The position numbers and the translations under genes are program-made. 56,955 bases of DNA from contig QULU01000032.1 in the NCBI GenBank assembly GCA_003481775.1, positions 1 to 56,955 on the forward strand, in the 5' to 3' direction. The stretch comes from Clostridiaceae bacterium OM02-2AC (GTDB taxonomy: Bacteria; Bacillota_I; Bacilli_A; Erysipelotrichales; Erysipelotrichaceae). The notes under the pieces are model-generated. The model ran no database searches. It saw nothing but the letters and a program-made list of their open reading frames with translations, and was not told the DNA's origin. Shown here piece by piece: positions 31,874-40,893 of the stretch (position 1 is its first letter; each line of letters opens with the position of its first letter).

Positions 31874-32788
31874 ATGGCAAAACTATTTGATATCATGGGG
31901 AATTTCCCCTTTCAGGTGGAGGATAAGAAACCGACGCTGATTCGCAAAAGCGAATATTCCACAGCGCTGTATCCACCCAACAACGCATTTACCTCTGACA
32001 ACACCTTTACGATGGTTACTACGGATACCTTCATGCTCGGTATCTATGAGCTGGGGCCCGGCGGCGTCTTTGCACCGCTCGATATCCATCCCGGTGATGA
32101 ATCCTATTACATCCTGAACGGTCCGGTCGTACAGCGTAGCGGAAACGGACAGTTCGCTTATCTGGAAACTGGAGAAGGGCTGTTCATGCCGGAGGGGGCA
32201 TGGCACTGCTGTCACAATTTCTCCGATCAAAAGGCTAGGATCCTGTATTTCATCACACCAAAGGCATGGAGTGAAGCTATACCGCCTGCTGTGATTCCAA
32301 GCGATGAGGAAACGAAGTTCTATAAGGGACCTAACAACGATACACTTCCGGATATGCGTGGAAGGATTCAGGATATCTCCCGTCAGGGCTGTACGGATGA
32401 TATCGGTGCATGGCCGGTCGATCCCAAGGAAGCAAGAGAAACCGGTGCGGTCTATGCGGTCAGAGATTTTGAAAAGCTGAACAATGTGCATGGAACCAAG
32501 CATCCGATGCTGATGCGCTTCATCACCAGCAATGATTACGGTCATTTTGGAGAGTTCATACTGCCGGCAGGCGGCTATGGACCGCGCTGCTCTGATCCGG
32601 ATACGCACGAAGGGGATGCAGCACTGTATTGTGTAGAGGGCCCGGTAACAGTCAATCTGGTCGATCTGGAGGAAAGCTTCGTGCTGGAGCCGGAGGATAC
32701 CTTCTTTATCCCGGCGGGAGTGAAGTATCAGCTGGTGAACTTTGAAAATCATCCGGTAAAAACGGTTTTCGCAATCACGAAGCTGTAG
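31874..32788 (+). CDS. Bicupin, probable sugar (phosphate) isomerase
   Basis: This 304-residue protein has two cupin domains. The first (about 50-140) holds HPGDESYYILNG and GAWHCCHN. The second (about 205-300) holds HFGEFILPAGG, HEGDAALYCVEG and a final strand set. Metal-binding histidines and a glutamate are visible in the first domain and weaker in the second. Related bicupins act as sugar isomerases or lyases. Its place between the EIIC and RpiB genes supports a role in converting the imported sugar phosphate. Confidence 0.75.
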   Translation: MAKLFDIMGNFPFQVEDKKPTLIRKSEYSTALYPPNNAFTSDNTFTMVTTDTFMLGIYELGPGGVFAPLDIHPGDESYYILNGPVVQRSGNGQFAYLETGEGLFMPEGAWHCCHNFSDQKARILYFITPKAWSEAIPPAVIPSDEETKFYKGPNNDTLPDMRGRIQDISRQGCTDDIGAWPVDPKEARETGAVYAVRDFEKLNNVHGTKHPMLMRFITSNDYGHFGEFILPAGGYGPRCSDPDTHEGDAALYCVEGPVTVNLVDLEESFVLEPEDTFFIPAGVKYQLVNFENHPVKTVFAITKL

Positions 32789-32969
32789 CTGGCAGAAAGA
32801 GCCGTGAGCGCGTTGCTTGCGGTTTTCCTGCTTTACAAAAAAATCATCGGTGGATAACATCAGGGCTGTGTAGGATAATGCAGGGTTACAGGCAGTAAAG
32901 AGGATGAGCCGGTAAGCGGATGGATTCAACAGCCCTGTATCGATGAGCAGGAATTGGAAAGGAGTATTT

Positions 32970-33419
32970 ATGAAGCTGGTAATCGGATGTGATGAGGCGG
33001 CATATCGCCTGAAGGAAGAAATGAAGGAATATATCAGACAGCTGGGACATGAGGTGAAGGATATCGGGGTCTATCATGAAGAGCCGTCCCTGTATCCGGA
33101 TACTGCACAAAAGCTGTGTGCATGTATAACGGATGGAAGCTGTGAACGCGGTATCCTGTTATGCGGAACCGGTATCGGTATGGCGATCACTGCCAATAAG
33201 ATTCCCGGTATCCGTGCTGCAGTCGGACATGATCTGTTCTCTGTGGAGCGCAGTATCAAATCCAATAACTGTCAGGTGCTGTGTATGGGAGCCAGAGTCA
33301 TTGCGCCTCAATATGCAAGGCTTCTGGTGGAGCGCTGGCTGGAATGTACATTTGCCGGTGGTGCCAGTGGAGAAAAGGTGGCGCGCATCATGGAGATCGA
33401 ACAGGAATACAGAAGATAA
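32970..33419 (+). CDS. RpiB/LacAB-family sugar-phosphate isomerase
   Basis: This 149-residue protein matches RpiB: KLVIGCDEAAYRLKEEM, then the active-site Cys/Thr loop LLCGTGIGMAITANKIPGIRA and the NCQVLCMGARVI segment. The family isomerises ribose 5-phosphate, galactose 6-phosphate or, in erythritol pathways, erythrulose 4-phosphate. Its position beside dhaK and dhaL favours a short-chain ketose phosphate. ATG 32970 follows AAGGAG. Confidence 0.88.
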   Translation: MKLVIGCDEAAYRLKEEMKEYIRQLGHEVKDIGVYHEEPSLYPDTAQKLCACITDGSCERGILLCGTGIGMAITANKIPGIRAAVGHDLFSVERSIKSNNCQVLCMGARVIAPQYARLLVERWLECTFAGGASGEKVARIMEIEQEYRR

Positions 33420-33433
33420 GGAGGTGCAGAAGA

Positions 33434-34444
33434 ATGCAGAGAATCATCAATGATCCCAACATGGTCGTAGAGGATATGCTCAAAGGCTTTGCGAAATGTC
33501 ATCGGGATATCATCCATGTGGATGAAGAGAATCCAAGAGTCATCATCAGCAATTCCTTCGATCAGCAGAAAAAGGTGGGAATCGTGACCGGAGGAGGGAG
33601 CGGACACAAGCCAGCCTTCATCGGTTACTGCGGAGAGCACATGGCGGATGCAGTCGCCGTGGGGGAAATCTTTTCCTCACCGACAGCCAGAAGCTTCTAT
33701 GACGCTATCCGTGCTGTGGATCAGGGCATGGGAGTGGCAGTGCTGTATGGCAATTATGCCGGAGATAATATGAATGTGAAGATGGCGATGGAGCTTGCAG
33801 AGGAGGATGACATCGAGGTAAGGACCGTCGTAGCGAATGACGATGTGGCAAGTGCGCCAAAGGAAGACATCGCCAAGCGAAGAGGTGTTGCCGGAGAGAT
33901 CTTCCTATGGAAAATCGGCGGTGCAAAGGCGGCACAGGGAGCGGATCTGGATGCGGTCATCCTTGCGGCACAAAAGGCAATCGACAATACAAGGAGCGTG
34001 GGCGTCGGACTGGGGCCGTGTACGATCCCTGCAAACAGAAAGCCGAATTTCCAAATCGAACCGGGAACGATGGAGTTTGGCATCGGCCATCATGGAGAGC
34101 CCGGTGTGCGTATAGAAAATCTGGGAACGGCCAAGCAGATGGCACAGGAGATGGTGGACATGGTCATCCGTGATGTACCGTTTGAAAGCGGGGATGAGGT
34201 AGCGGTACTGGTGAGCGGGCTGGGGGCAACGCCACTCATGGAACAGTATATCTTCTTTGATGAGGTGGAGGAGCTGTTACGAGCGACAGGCATCCGTGTA
34301 TATCGTTCGTATGTGGGAAATTATTTCACATCACTGGAGATGAACGGTGTGACGCTGACGATGATGAAGCTGGACGAGGAGCTGAAGGAATGTCTGGATA
34401 TGGATTGTACATGTGTGGGACTGACGCAGGTGAGGAGACCGTGA
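33434..34444 (+). CDS. dhaK: Dihydroxyacetone kinase subunit DhaK
   Basis: This 336-residue protein has the substrate loop GGGSGHKPAF and VLYGNYAGDN, and the hemiaminal-forming histidine region FGIGHHGEPG (His219/His220). DhaK binds dihydroxyacetone or similar short ketoses covalently through that histidine, while DhaL supplies the nucleotide. ATG 33434 follows AAGGAGGTG; a longer frame overlapping rpiB is a shadow. Homologues also act on erythrulose or apulose, so the substrate is open. Confidence 0.92.
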   Translation: MQRIINDPNMVVEDMLKGFAKCHRDIIHVDEENPRVIISNSFDQQKKVGIVTGGGSGHKPAFIGYCGEHMADAVAVGEIFSSPTARSFYDAIRAVDQGMGVAVLYGNYAGDNMNVKMAMELAEEDDIEVRTVVANDDVASAPKEDIAKRRGVAGEIFLWKIGGAKAAQGADLDAVILAAQKAIDNTRSVGVGLGPCTIPANRKPNFQIEPGTMEFGIGHHGEPGVRIENLGTAKQMAQEMVDMVIRDVPFESGDEVAVLVSGLGATPLMEQYIFFDEVEELLRATGIRVYRSYVGNYFTSLEMNGVTLTMMKLDEELKECLDMDCTCVGLTQVRRP

Positions 34445-35088
34445 TGGAATATATCCGAAATGAGCATAATGTGAAGATAGCGGAAGCGGTATGCGATGCG
34501 ATTCATGAGAACGCGGCATATCTGAGTGAGATCGATGGAGCGATCGGAGACGGCGATCACGGGGTCAATATGAACAAGGGCTTTCTGATGGCAAAACAGC
34601 GGCTGCGTGAGGATATGAGCTTTAGTGAGAGTATGAAGACGATCTCACGGACGCTGGTGATGGATATCGGAGGGAGCATGGGGCCGATCTACGGGACGAT
34701 GTTTTCAAGAATTGCGAAGGCGAGCAAACAGGAAGAGAAGCTCACAAGAGAGATATTCTTAAACGCGCTGCAGGATGCCTTACAGGGCTTGCAGGAGCTG
34801 GCAGGGGCAAAGGAAGGCGATAAAACGCTGATCGATACCCTTGCACCGGCGACAAGGGCATATGAGCAGGCGCTGAAGGAAGGCAGCAGCTATGCGGCGT
34901 GTCTGTGTGCGTTGCAAAAGGGAGCCGAGGCAGGCAAGGAGCACACGAAGGAGCTTGTGGCAAAGATCGGAAGAGCGGCAAGACTGGGAGAGCGAAGCCG
35001 TGGCTATCTGGATGCGGGAGCGACAAGCTGCTGTATCATTTTAACGACGATGGCAGAGCAGATGTGCAAAGCTATTGTAAAGGAATAA
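34444..35088 (+). CDS. dhaL: Dihydroxyacetone kinase subunit DhaL
   Basis: This 214-residue helical-barrel subunit has the nucleotide/Mg site IGDGDHGVNMNKGF and the C-terminal RGYLDAGATSC motif. It overlaps dhaK by one base (TGATG). No DhaM (PTS donor) subunit is encoded nearby, so either ATP is bound directly or a DhaM lies elsewhere; the sequence does not decide between these. It is the last gene of the operon, followed by a terminator. Confidence 0.92.
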   Translation: MEYIRNEHNVKIAEAVCDAIHENAAYLSEIDGAIGDGDHGVNMNKGFLMAKQRLREDMSFSESMKTISRTLVMDIGGSMGPIYGTMFSRIAKASKQEEKLTREIFLNALQDALQGLQELAGAKEGDKTLIDTLAPATRAYEQALKEGSSYAACLCALQKGAEAGKEHTKELVAKIGRAARLGERSRGYLDAGATSCCIILTTMAEQMCKAIVKE

Positions 35089-35094
35089 CAGATA

Positions 35095-35135
35095 AAGATA
35101 CAGAAATCACACCATGTGAGTACTGTATCTTTTCT
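35095..35135 (+). terminator. Terminator of the PTS-DhaKL operon
   Basis: AAGATACAG / CTGTATCTT perfect 9-bp stem with a 19-base loop and T residues, 7 bases after dhaL. Confidence 0.75.
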
Positions 35136-35402
35136 TTCTTCAACAAATGCTCAATAGCCTTAAAGAATGCATAAGAAAGCTAGGTATGGAAAGGAAGGCA
35201 TGGTATACTGTAGCTGTTGAGCATGCGGATTTAAGGGATGCCATAATCCTGTATCCAAAAGCCGCTGCAAATTAACAAGTATCGCAAGCGATTACAAACC
35301 GGTGTGTATAAAGGAAAGGGAAACAGCATGCCATAGGATACAGAGATCTAAGGATACAGCACGCTGCACAAGCCGAAACCGTAAGGAAAAGGAGAGGGAA
35401 AC

Positions 35403-35879
35403 ATGACAAAACAGCATATAAATCATATTTCTGAGGAGTTTTTATCGAAAAAGACGTACGCATGCATTACCGAAGCACTTGGGACGGCCGCAGGCAGTGA
35501 AAAACTGTATGTGAATATTGATCGCATCCCACCTGGCTGCCACAGCACCAAATATCACAGCCACTCCCAGCAGGAGGAATTCTTCCTTATTCTATCCGGA
35601 AATGGGACTGTGCGGTTGAATGAGAAAACCTATGCACTCACAAAGGGAGATTATTTCGCAAAGCCTGCCAAGCAGAATATTGCGCATTCCCTATACAATT
35701 CCGGTGATACTGATCTTATCGTACTTGATATCGGTACGGTGGAACAGGAGGATACCTGCTATTATCCTGATGAGGATATGTATCTTCTAAAATCAAATGG
35801 TCAGAGAAGAATTGTAAGCGGCTCTGATTTTCAACAAGAATGGACAACAGAACCTGATACCGATGGAACGCCAATATGA
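35403..35879 (+). CDS. Small cupin protein
   Basis: This 158-residue single cupin has the first motif as HSTKYHSHSQQEEFFLILSG and the second as GDYFAKPAKQNIAHSL, so the usual metal-binding His/Glu set is mostly present. No catalytic assignment is possible. It has its own ribosome site (AAAGGAGAGG) and lies 314 bases after dhaL, past a terminator, so it is a separate unit. Confidence 0.75.
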   Translation: MTKQHINHISEEFLSKKTYACITEALGTAAGSEKLYVNIDRIPPGCHSTKYHSHSQQEEFFLILSGNGTVRLNEKTYALTKGDYFAKPAKQNIAHSLYNSGDTDLIVLDIGTVEQEDTCYYPDEDMYLLKSNGQRRIVSGSDFQQEWTTEPDTDGTPI

Positions 35880-36687
35880 AAGTCTGTATATGCTGAGATG
35901 TGCGTCAGGTTTACAATGTGCATATCTTTTAAAAGCTATACTGTCGCTTCTAGGAAGCTAAGCAGACGAGAATCGTGTGTACATCCATAGACTTCCGTCG
36001 ACCTTTTCTTTTTTTTTCAATCAAAGGATGCATTTCAAATAGAAGCACAGCGTGTCTTGTGAGGAAATTCGATCTGTTCCTTGAAGGAAGCAGGCTGTGA
36101 AAGAATTCAGGTTGAAGCTTGTGGTAAAGCTTTCCGACGGAAAGTGAAAGCAGGCGGTGACAACAATTATAAAAACGGAAGCCTTAAAGCAAGGTATACG
36201 GGATGGATGCTAAGGGGACAGGCAAAGCGTCGGCGTGTAAGCTTTGTAGCTTATCAGCTCATATGCTTCTGCGAAAGAAATGCAAGATGTGATAGAAATC
36301 AGGGCAATGCTTCACTACCAGCACAGTTTGTATCACCTATCCCATGGAAACCGGTATAAGAAGCTATGGGTTTTGCCTTATCCTTTTCCGATTGCAGGAG
36401 TGGCAAGCTGAGATAGCACAGCGATTGGCGACGTTCATTAACAAAAACGTACTATGCGAACATAAAGCAACTGCCGAGCGCTGCTGGGATTTTCCGGTAT
36501 CTGTTTGGACACATTCGTAAACATCCATGCGTGCATCTGGCTCTACATGGTCTGTCAGAAGCAACTAAACAATCGGGCAATCAGAAAGAGGGGCAGGAAA
36601 CCGTAAGGAATGAATTCAAAATTTCACAAACAGCCTCATTGCATGAAGGAAGAAAACATACTATGCTTACAGTAGGAGGTGGATGAT
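35880..36687. other. Long gap with no convincing gene
   Basis: An open frame at 36081-36359 lacks a ribosome binding site and has unnatural composition, so I do not call it. A weak hairpin after the cupin stop may end transcription. Nothing else is recognised. Confidence 0.4.
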
Positions 36688-37185
36688 ATGGCAAATGAAG
36701 ATAAAAAGGATTTCAATGCCATGCTGCACGACAGTAAGGATATGCCAAAGGTTCAGCGTATTACAGATGCCAAAAGCATTGCAAAGTATGGAGGCTGTAA
36801 TATGTATTTTGCACCGCCAATTGATTATGATGAGGTAATGCGAAGGATACCGTATGGTAAGGTGATTACAGTTGGGGAAATTCGCGCGTATTTTGCAAGG
36901 ATAAACCACGCGGATTTTACAGAACCGATCACAGCTGGCATCTTTGTATCCATTGCAGCCTGGGCGAGTGAACAGCGTTTCGCGGATAAAACGCCGTACT
37001 GGAGAACCCTGAAAGCAAATGGGGAGCTGAATGCGAAATACCCTGGCGGTATAGAGGCGCAGAAGGAAAAGCTGGAAGCGGAAGGACATACGATCATTAC
37101 AAAGGGAAGAACAAATATTCGCTATTTTGTAAAAGCATACGAAGCTGTTCTGTATGACCTATGGGAAAATGATGCCAGTCGATGA
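36688..37185 (+). CDS. Alkyltransferase-like (MGMT-fold) protein without the reactive cysteine
   Basis: This 165-residue protein shows the MGMT C-terminal domain: VMRRIPYGKVITVGEIRAYF, then a TPYWRTLKANGELN segment where PCHRVI would stand in the repair enzymes, then GGIEAQKEKLEAEGH. The methyl-accepting Cys is replaced (PYWR), as in ATL proteins (PWHR) that flag alkylated guanines for nucleotide excision repair. Activity as a transferase is therefore unlikely. ATG 36688 follows AGGAGGTG. Confidence 0.75.
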   Translation: MANEDKKDFNAMLHDSKDMPKVQRITDAKSIAKYGGCNMYFAPPIDYDEVMRRIPYGKVITVGEIRAYFARINHADFTEPITAGIFVSIAAWASEQRFADKTPYWRTLKANGELNAKYPGGIEAQKEKLEAEGHTIITKGRTNIRYFVKAYEAVLYDLWENDASR

Positions 37186-37291
37186 GGCTTGTTTGAAGCT
37201 GTGCGGAATATGGAAATCTGCTTCTTACGATCGAAAAAACGGTATGTGCTTGATGACAGCATATAGAGTGGCGAATGAATGTATGAGGAAT

Positions 37292-37331
37292 AGCAGCAGG
37301 GACCATGAAAGGTTCAAATCGCTGCTTTTTT
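37292..37331 (+). terminator. Terminator after the MGMT-like gene
   Basis: AGCAGC / GCTGCT outer stem with an inner GGACC / GGTTC pairing and a T run. Confidence 0.65.
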
Positions 37332-37438
37332 TCTTTTTTCAGCGGTTGGCTGTATGAAAACTGTCATAGTATAAATCCCTTGCACCATCTATGTGTAAAT
37401 ATCCAGCTTGTGCTATGAGGTATACCTTAAAATGCAGA

Positions 37439-37489
37439 TGGTTTAGACCACTTCAGCCATGGTATAAACCATTTGAAAAAGCGTTTTCA
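37439..37489. promoter_or_regulatory. Two upstream GntR (dre-type) operators and a cre-like site
   Basis: TGGTTTAGACCA (37439-37450) and ATGGTATAAACCAT (37459-37472) match the GGT-N4-ACC pattern of NagR/DasR sites. TGAAAAAGCGTTTTCA (37474-37489) resembles a CcpA cre site. Confidence 0.65.
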
Positions 37490-37632
37490 TAAAAAAATAT
37501 CACAGAGATGCAACAGGAACGATAAAAATCAAAAACCAATGAAATGTTAAAATAATACGATAAATAAAGGGTTATTTACATATTGCATGAATCTGTGAGG
37601 AAACGGATATAGAAAAAAATAGAAATTTAGAA

Positions 37633-37698
37633 AGAAAACGCTTGCATTATTTAAAGGTGTGTTGTATCATATGGGTGTACCAAGTGGTATAGACCACT
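37633..37698 (+). promoter_or_regulatory. PTS operon promoter with cre site and GntR operator
   Basis: TTGCAT (37642-37647) and TATCAT (37665-37670) are 17 bases apart. A cre-like AGAAAACGCTTGCA (37633-37646) covers the -35 box. The perfect operator AGTGGTATAGACCACT (37683-37698) sits just after the -10, where binding would block initiation. It differs from the known DasR/NagR consensus by one base. Confidence 0.8.
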
Positions 37699-37715
37699 AG
37701 AAAGGGGTAAAACTC

Positions 37716-38018
37716 ATGACAAATATCTTACTTGTCTGCTCTGCAGGAATGTCTACCAGCATGATGGTTAAAAAAATGCAGGAAGCAGCAGCTGCAAAAG
37801 GAATCGAAGCGGAAATCTGGGCTGTCGGTGATGCGGATGCTGTCAACAATGTAGAAAAAATGGACGTTATGCTTCTTGGACCTCAGGTTCGTTTCCTGGA
37901 ATCCAAAATGAAAGGGATTGCGGGTGGTAAACCAGTGGCTGTCATCGATATGCAGGCATATGGAACCATGAACGGAGCAAAGGTTCTGGAACAGGCGTTA
38001 AAGCTTCTTGGGATGTAA
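37716..38018 (+). CDS. PTS lactose/cellobiose-family EIIB component
   Basis: This 100-residue protein has the phosphorylated Cys8 in ILLVCSAGMSTSMMVKKM and the family's LLGPQVRF strand. It accepts phosphate from the EIIA encoded downstream and passes it to the sugar at the EIIC. It is the first gene after the dre/cre-controlled promoter. Confidence 0.93.
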   Translation: MTNILLVCSAGMSTSMMVKKMQEAAAAKGIEAEIWAVGDADAVNNVEKMDVMLLGPQVRFLESKMKGIAGGKPVAVIDMQAYGTMNGAKVLEQALKLLGM

Positions 38019-38111
38019 AATCCCTCACAGTGGCATTGTCACTATCGGTAAAAGGTGGCTCCTTTGCCGGACAGTGTAAAATAATTCATTTTTTAGGAGG
38101 AGAAAGAAAAA

Positions 38112-39533
38112 ATGGAAAAATTCACAGCGTGGATGGAGAAACATTTTGTGCCAATTGCGGCGAAAATCGGTTCTCAGAAACATCTGGTAGCGATTCGTGA
38201 TGGATTCATCGGTATTATGCCAATTACCATGGCAGGTGCTGTCGCTACATTATTAAACGTATTCTTCCGTGATCTGCCAAACAACTATCTGCCGGACTGG
38301 CATATTGCTGAAACATTTCAGTGGCTGATCACCATAAACGGAAATGTATGGTGGGGAACACTGGCAATGCTGGCCATTGCATTTGCATTTTCCTTCGGTT
38401 ACCATCTGGCAAAAGCCTATGATGTGAACCCGCTTGCTGGAGGTCTTGTTGCACTGGCTTCCTTCGTTACGATCTTAGCTCAGAGCGCTACCTTCAACTA
38501 TCAGCTTCCTGATGTTGCAGTTGATGCACTGAATACATTAAAGAGTGCAGGACTTGATGTTGCGTTGAATGATACCAAGGATGCAATCCTGTTGAACAAT
38601 GCTTCCGGCTGGGGCTTCCTGCCTTATGCATGGACAAATTCCGGTGGTCTGTTCTCTGCATTGATTATCGGTCTGATTTCTGTTATCATTTATGCTAAAC
38701 TGATGATTAAAAAGGTTACAATCAAGCTGCCAGAGCAGGTACCGCCAGCAGTATCCAAAGCATTTGCTGCTATTATTCCAGGTACGATCGCTATTTATGT
38801 TGCAGGTATCATCCAGTTCCTATGCACACAGTTCTTAGGAAATGGTCTGCCAGAGCTGATCAACCAGTATCTTCAGATTCCATTCCAGAACCTGTCTCAG
38901 GGTCTTGGTGCTATCATCATTCTTGTATTTGCTGTACAGGTATTCTGGTTCTTCGGTCTGCACGGACCAAACGTACTGGCTCCAATCCTGGATGGTGGAT
39001 ATATTCCATTGCTGAATGACAATACAAACATTTACAATACAGCTATGGCTGCAGGAAAATCACTGAATGACGTTGTGGATCAAATGTTCGTATGGACACG
39101 TGGTTCCTTCGATGCCTTCGTATGGATGGGCGGCTCCGGATGTACCATTGCACTGCTGATTGCAATCATGATTTTCTCTAAGAGAGATGATGCAAGAGCT
39201 GTTGCTAAGCTGAGTCTGCCTATGGGCTGCTTCAACATCAACGAACCGGTTATCTTCGGTTTGCCAATCGTATTAAACCCAATCTACTTTATTCCTTGGC
39301 TGATTACACCAGTTATTCTGGCAACAATCGCTTATCTTGCAACTGCTTCCGGAATGATCCCACCGGTATTCATCACAGTACCTTGGGTAGTTCCACCAGT
39401 AATCTACGCTATCCTGGCAACAGGTGGTAGTCTGATGGCCGGAGTTATCGCCGCAATCAACCTGGTTGTAGCAGTGCTCTGCTGGATTCCGTTTGTTATC
39501 GTTGCAAACAGAATGAACAACGTAGAAGAATAA
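38112..39533 (+). CDS. PTS lactose/cellobiose-family EIIC permease
   Basis: This 473-residue membrane protein has about ten helices. The family motifs FWFFGLHGPNVL and the C-terminal FNINEPVIFGLPIVLNP place it in the cellobiose-type EIIC group (CelB). Sugars carried by this group include diacetylchitobiose, cellobiose and, in some relatives, muramyl disaccharides. ATG follows TAGGAGG. Confidence 0.93.
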   Translation: MEKFTAWMEKHFVPIAAKIGSQKHLVAIRDGFIGIMPITMAGAVATLLNVFFRDLPNNYLPDWHIAETFQWLITINGNVWWGTLAMLAIAFAFSFGYHLAKAYDVNPLAGGLVALASFVTILAQSATFNYQLPDVAVDALNTLKSAGLDVALNDTKDAILLNNASGWGFLPYAWTNSGGLFSALIIGLISVIIYAKLMIKKVTIKLPEQVPPAVSKAFAAIIPGTIAIYVAGIIQFLCTQFLGNGLPELINQYLQIPFQNLSQGLGAIIILVFAVQVFWFFGLHGPNVLAPILDGGYIPLLNDNTNIYNTAMAAGKSLNDVVDQMFVWTRGSFDAFVWMGGSGCTIALLIAIMIFSKRDDARAVAKLSLPMGCFNINEPVIFGLPIVLNPIYFIPWLITPVILATIAYLATASGMIPPVFITVPWVVPPVIYAILATGGSLMAGVIAAINLVVAVLCWIPFVIVANRMNNVEE

Positions 39534-39559
39534 AAACTATAGCAACAAAAGTAAATAGA

Positions 39560-39587
39560 AAGGGAAGAGGATATTTACTCTTCCCTT
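39560..39587 (+). other. Intercistronic hairpin between EIIC and EIIA genes
   Basis: AAGGGAAGAG / CTCTTCCCTT, a perfect 10-bp stem with an 8-base loop and no T run. It may set relative mRNA levels by stabilising or processing the transcript. Confidence 0.6.
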
Positions 39588-39608
39588 ACTTACTATAAGG
39601 AGGACAAT

Positions 39609-39920
39609 ATGGAAGGTTTAGAACTGATCTGTTTTGAAATTATCTCAAGCGTGGGAATGGCACGTTCACTTTACATCGAAGCTATTCAGGAAGCGAAAGC
39701 CGGAAATTTCGAGCAGGCACAGGAGCTTATCAAACAGGGGGATGAATCCTTTACTGAGGGACATCATTCTCATGCAAAGCTGATTCAGCAGGAAGCAGGC
39801 GGGGAAGCTACACAGATGACACTGCTGCTGACACATGCTGAAGATCAGCTGATGAGTGCGGAAGCATTTAAAATCCTGTCTCAGGAATTTATGGATTTAT
39901 ATAAGGAAATCAAAAAGTAA
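39609..39920 (+). CDS. PTS lactose-family EIIA component
   Basis: This 103-residue all-helical protein has the phosphorylated His76 in LLLTHAEDQLM and a second conserved HHSHAKLIQ segment, the lactose EIIA pattern. It completes the split EIIBCA system together with the two upstream genes. ATG follows AAGGAGG. Confidence 0.93.
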   Translation: MEGLELICFEIISSVGMARSLYIEAIQEAKAGNFEQAQELIKQGDESFTEGHHSHAKLIQQEAGGEATQMTLLLTHAEDQLMSAEAFKILSQEFMDLYKEIKK

Positions 39921-39949
39921 AAAAATAAGGGAAACCAGAGGTGAACAGA

Positions 39950-40171
39950 ATGATATACATCAGTTGCGGATTAAATCAGGAATTTATTATCGATCTGCTG
40001 GAGAAGACGACGGAGGAAGGCGTCAGCTTCAAATATGAGGGAAAAACGGGAATCAAGCTTGCATTTCACGTAAACACAGAGGATCTTGACAAGGCATGTG
40101 CAATCGCCAAGAAAACCATCAAGGCTACACCAATCGGTAGCGTTATGTACTTCCAGGTAACTACAAAATAA
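39950..40171 (+). CDS. Small conserved-looking protein of the PTS operon
   Basis: This 73-residue soluble alpha-beta protein (MIYISCGLNQEFIIDLLEKT, then VNTEDLDKACAIAKKTIKAT and a final GSVMYFQVTTK strand) looks ferredoxin-like in strand order. No family recognised. ATG 39950 follows GAGGTG. It sits inside the operon with tight spacing, so it is likely real. Confidence 0.6.
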   Translation: MIYISCGLNQEFIIDLLEKTTEEGVSFKYEGKTGIKLAFHVNTEDLDKACAIAKKTIKATPIGSVMYFQVTTK

Positions 40172-40205
40172 AAAAAGCGAACAACATAGGAAAAAGGTGA
40201 TATTT

Positions 40206-40376
40206 ATGACACGCTGGGGCTTATTTGCTGTAACAATCGGCTGCATCATCATGATGTATTCTCAAACTTATAATGACTTTTCACAAAAAATATTGTATTG
40301 TATTTGTGGTGTTACTGTTTTATGTCTTGGAGCCTTTATGGTTTACAAGGATAAAAAGAACGTAAAAAAGAAATAA
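40206..40376 (+). CDS. Small two-helix membrane protein (56 residues)
   Basis: The ORF starts at ATG 40206 after AAAAAGGTG. Two hydrophobic helices (about 4-18 and 30-46) and a lysine-rich C-terminus follow. It fits exactly between its operon neighbours, 12 bases before the next start. No family recognised. Confidence 0.6.
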   Translation: MTRWGLFAVTIGCIIMMYSQTYNDFSQKILYCICGVTVLCLGAFMVYKDKKNVKKK

Positions 40377-40388
40377 AAGGAGAAGCAC

Positions 40389-40859
40389 ATGATCAAAGTA
40401 GAAGAAAAATTATATGTGAATGCGGATGTCTTTTTCGATAAAATCGCAGAGTCAATCGCATATGATATCACAGCATCCACGGGCAAGAATGTTCGACCGA
40501 AGCAGATTCACAAAGGGTTTTCCTACACGAAGGATATGAAAAATAAAATGAAGCGTGCGGGAAGGGTCAAAGTCACGATTACAGATTTTGAGGCTCCAAG
40601 GATTTACAAGGCGAAATTTGAAAGCAGTCAGGGTATCAACACAATTTCCTATGAAATTGAACAGCTGGATGAAGATCACATCGGTGTGACGTATATGGAA
40701 GATTTTTCCGGAGCCAGCGGAGCGAAGAGCGTGAACTTTAAAATCATGTCCTTCTTCTATAACCGCGGGGCGAAAAAGAAGGCAGTTAAGCTGCTGCGTA
40801 ACATGGAAAGCTACATTCAGAACGAAGTGAAAGAGAAGTCAGAAGCAACCGAATCGTAA
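40389..40859 (+). CDS. DUF3284 protein
   Basis: This 156-residue protein begins KVEEKLYVNADVFFDKIAES and continues with DITASTGKNV and the VTYMEDFSGA segment, the DUF3284 pattern. It looks like a START/SRPBCC-type fold. DUF3284 genes are typical companions of lactose/cellobiose PTS operons in Bacillota, with unknown function. Confidence 0.8.
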   Translation: MIKVEEKLYVNADVFFDKIAESIAYDITASTGKNVRPKQIHKGFSYTKDMKNKMKRAGRVKVTITDFEAPRIYKAKFESSQGINTISYEIEQLDEDHIGVTYMEDFSGASGAKSVNFKIMSFFYNRGAKKKAVKLLRNMESYIQNEVKEKSEATES

Positions 40860-40893
40860 TAGTATTGGCTGCTTGTCAAAGGAGGAGCTAATC

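Noticed and set aside
36081..36359. A 92-codon plus-strand frame in the 0.8-kb gap before the MGMT-like gene.
   Set aside because: No ribosome site, high Arg/Cys content and no recognisable fold.
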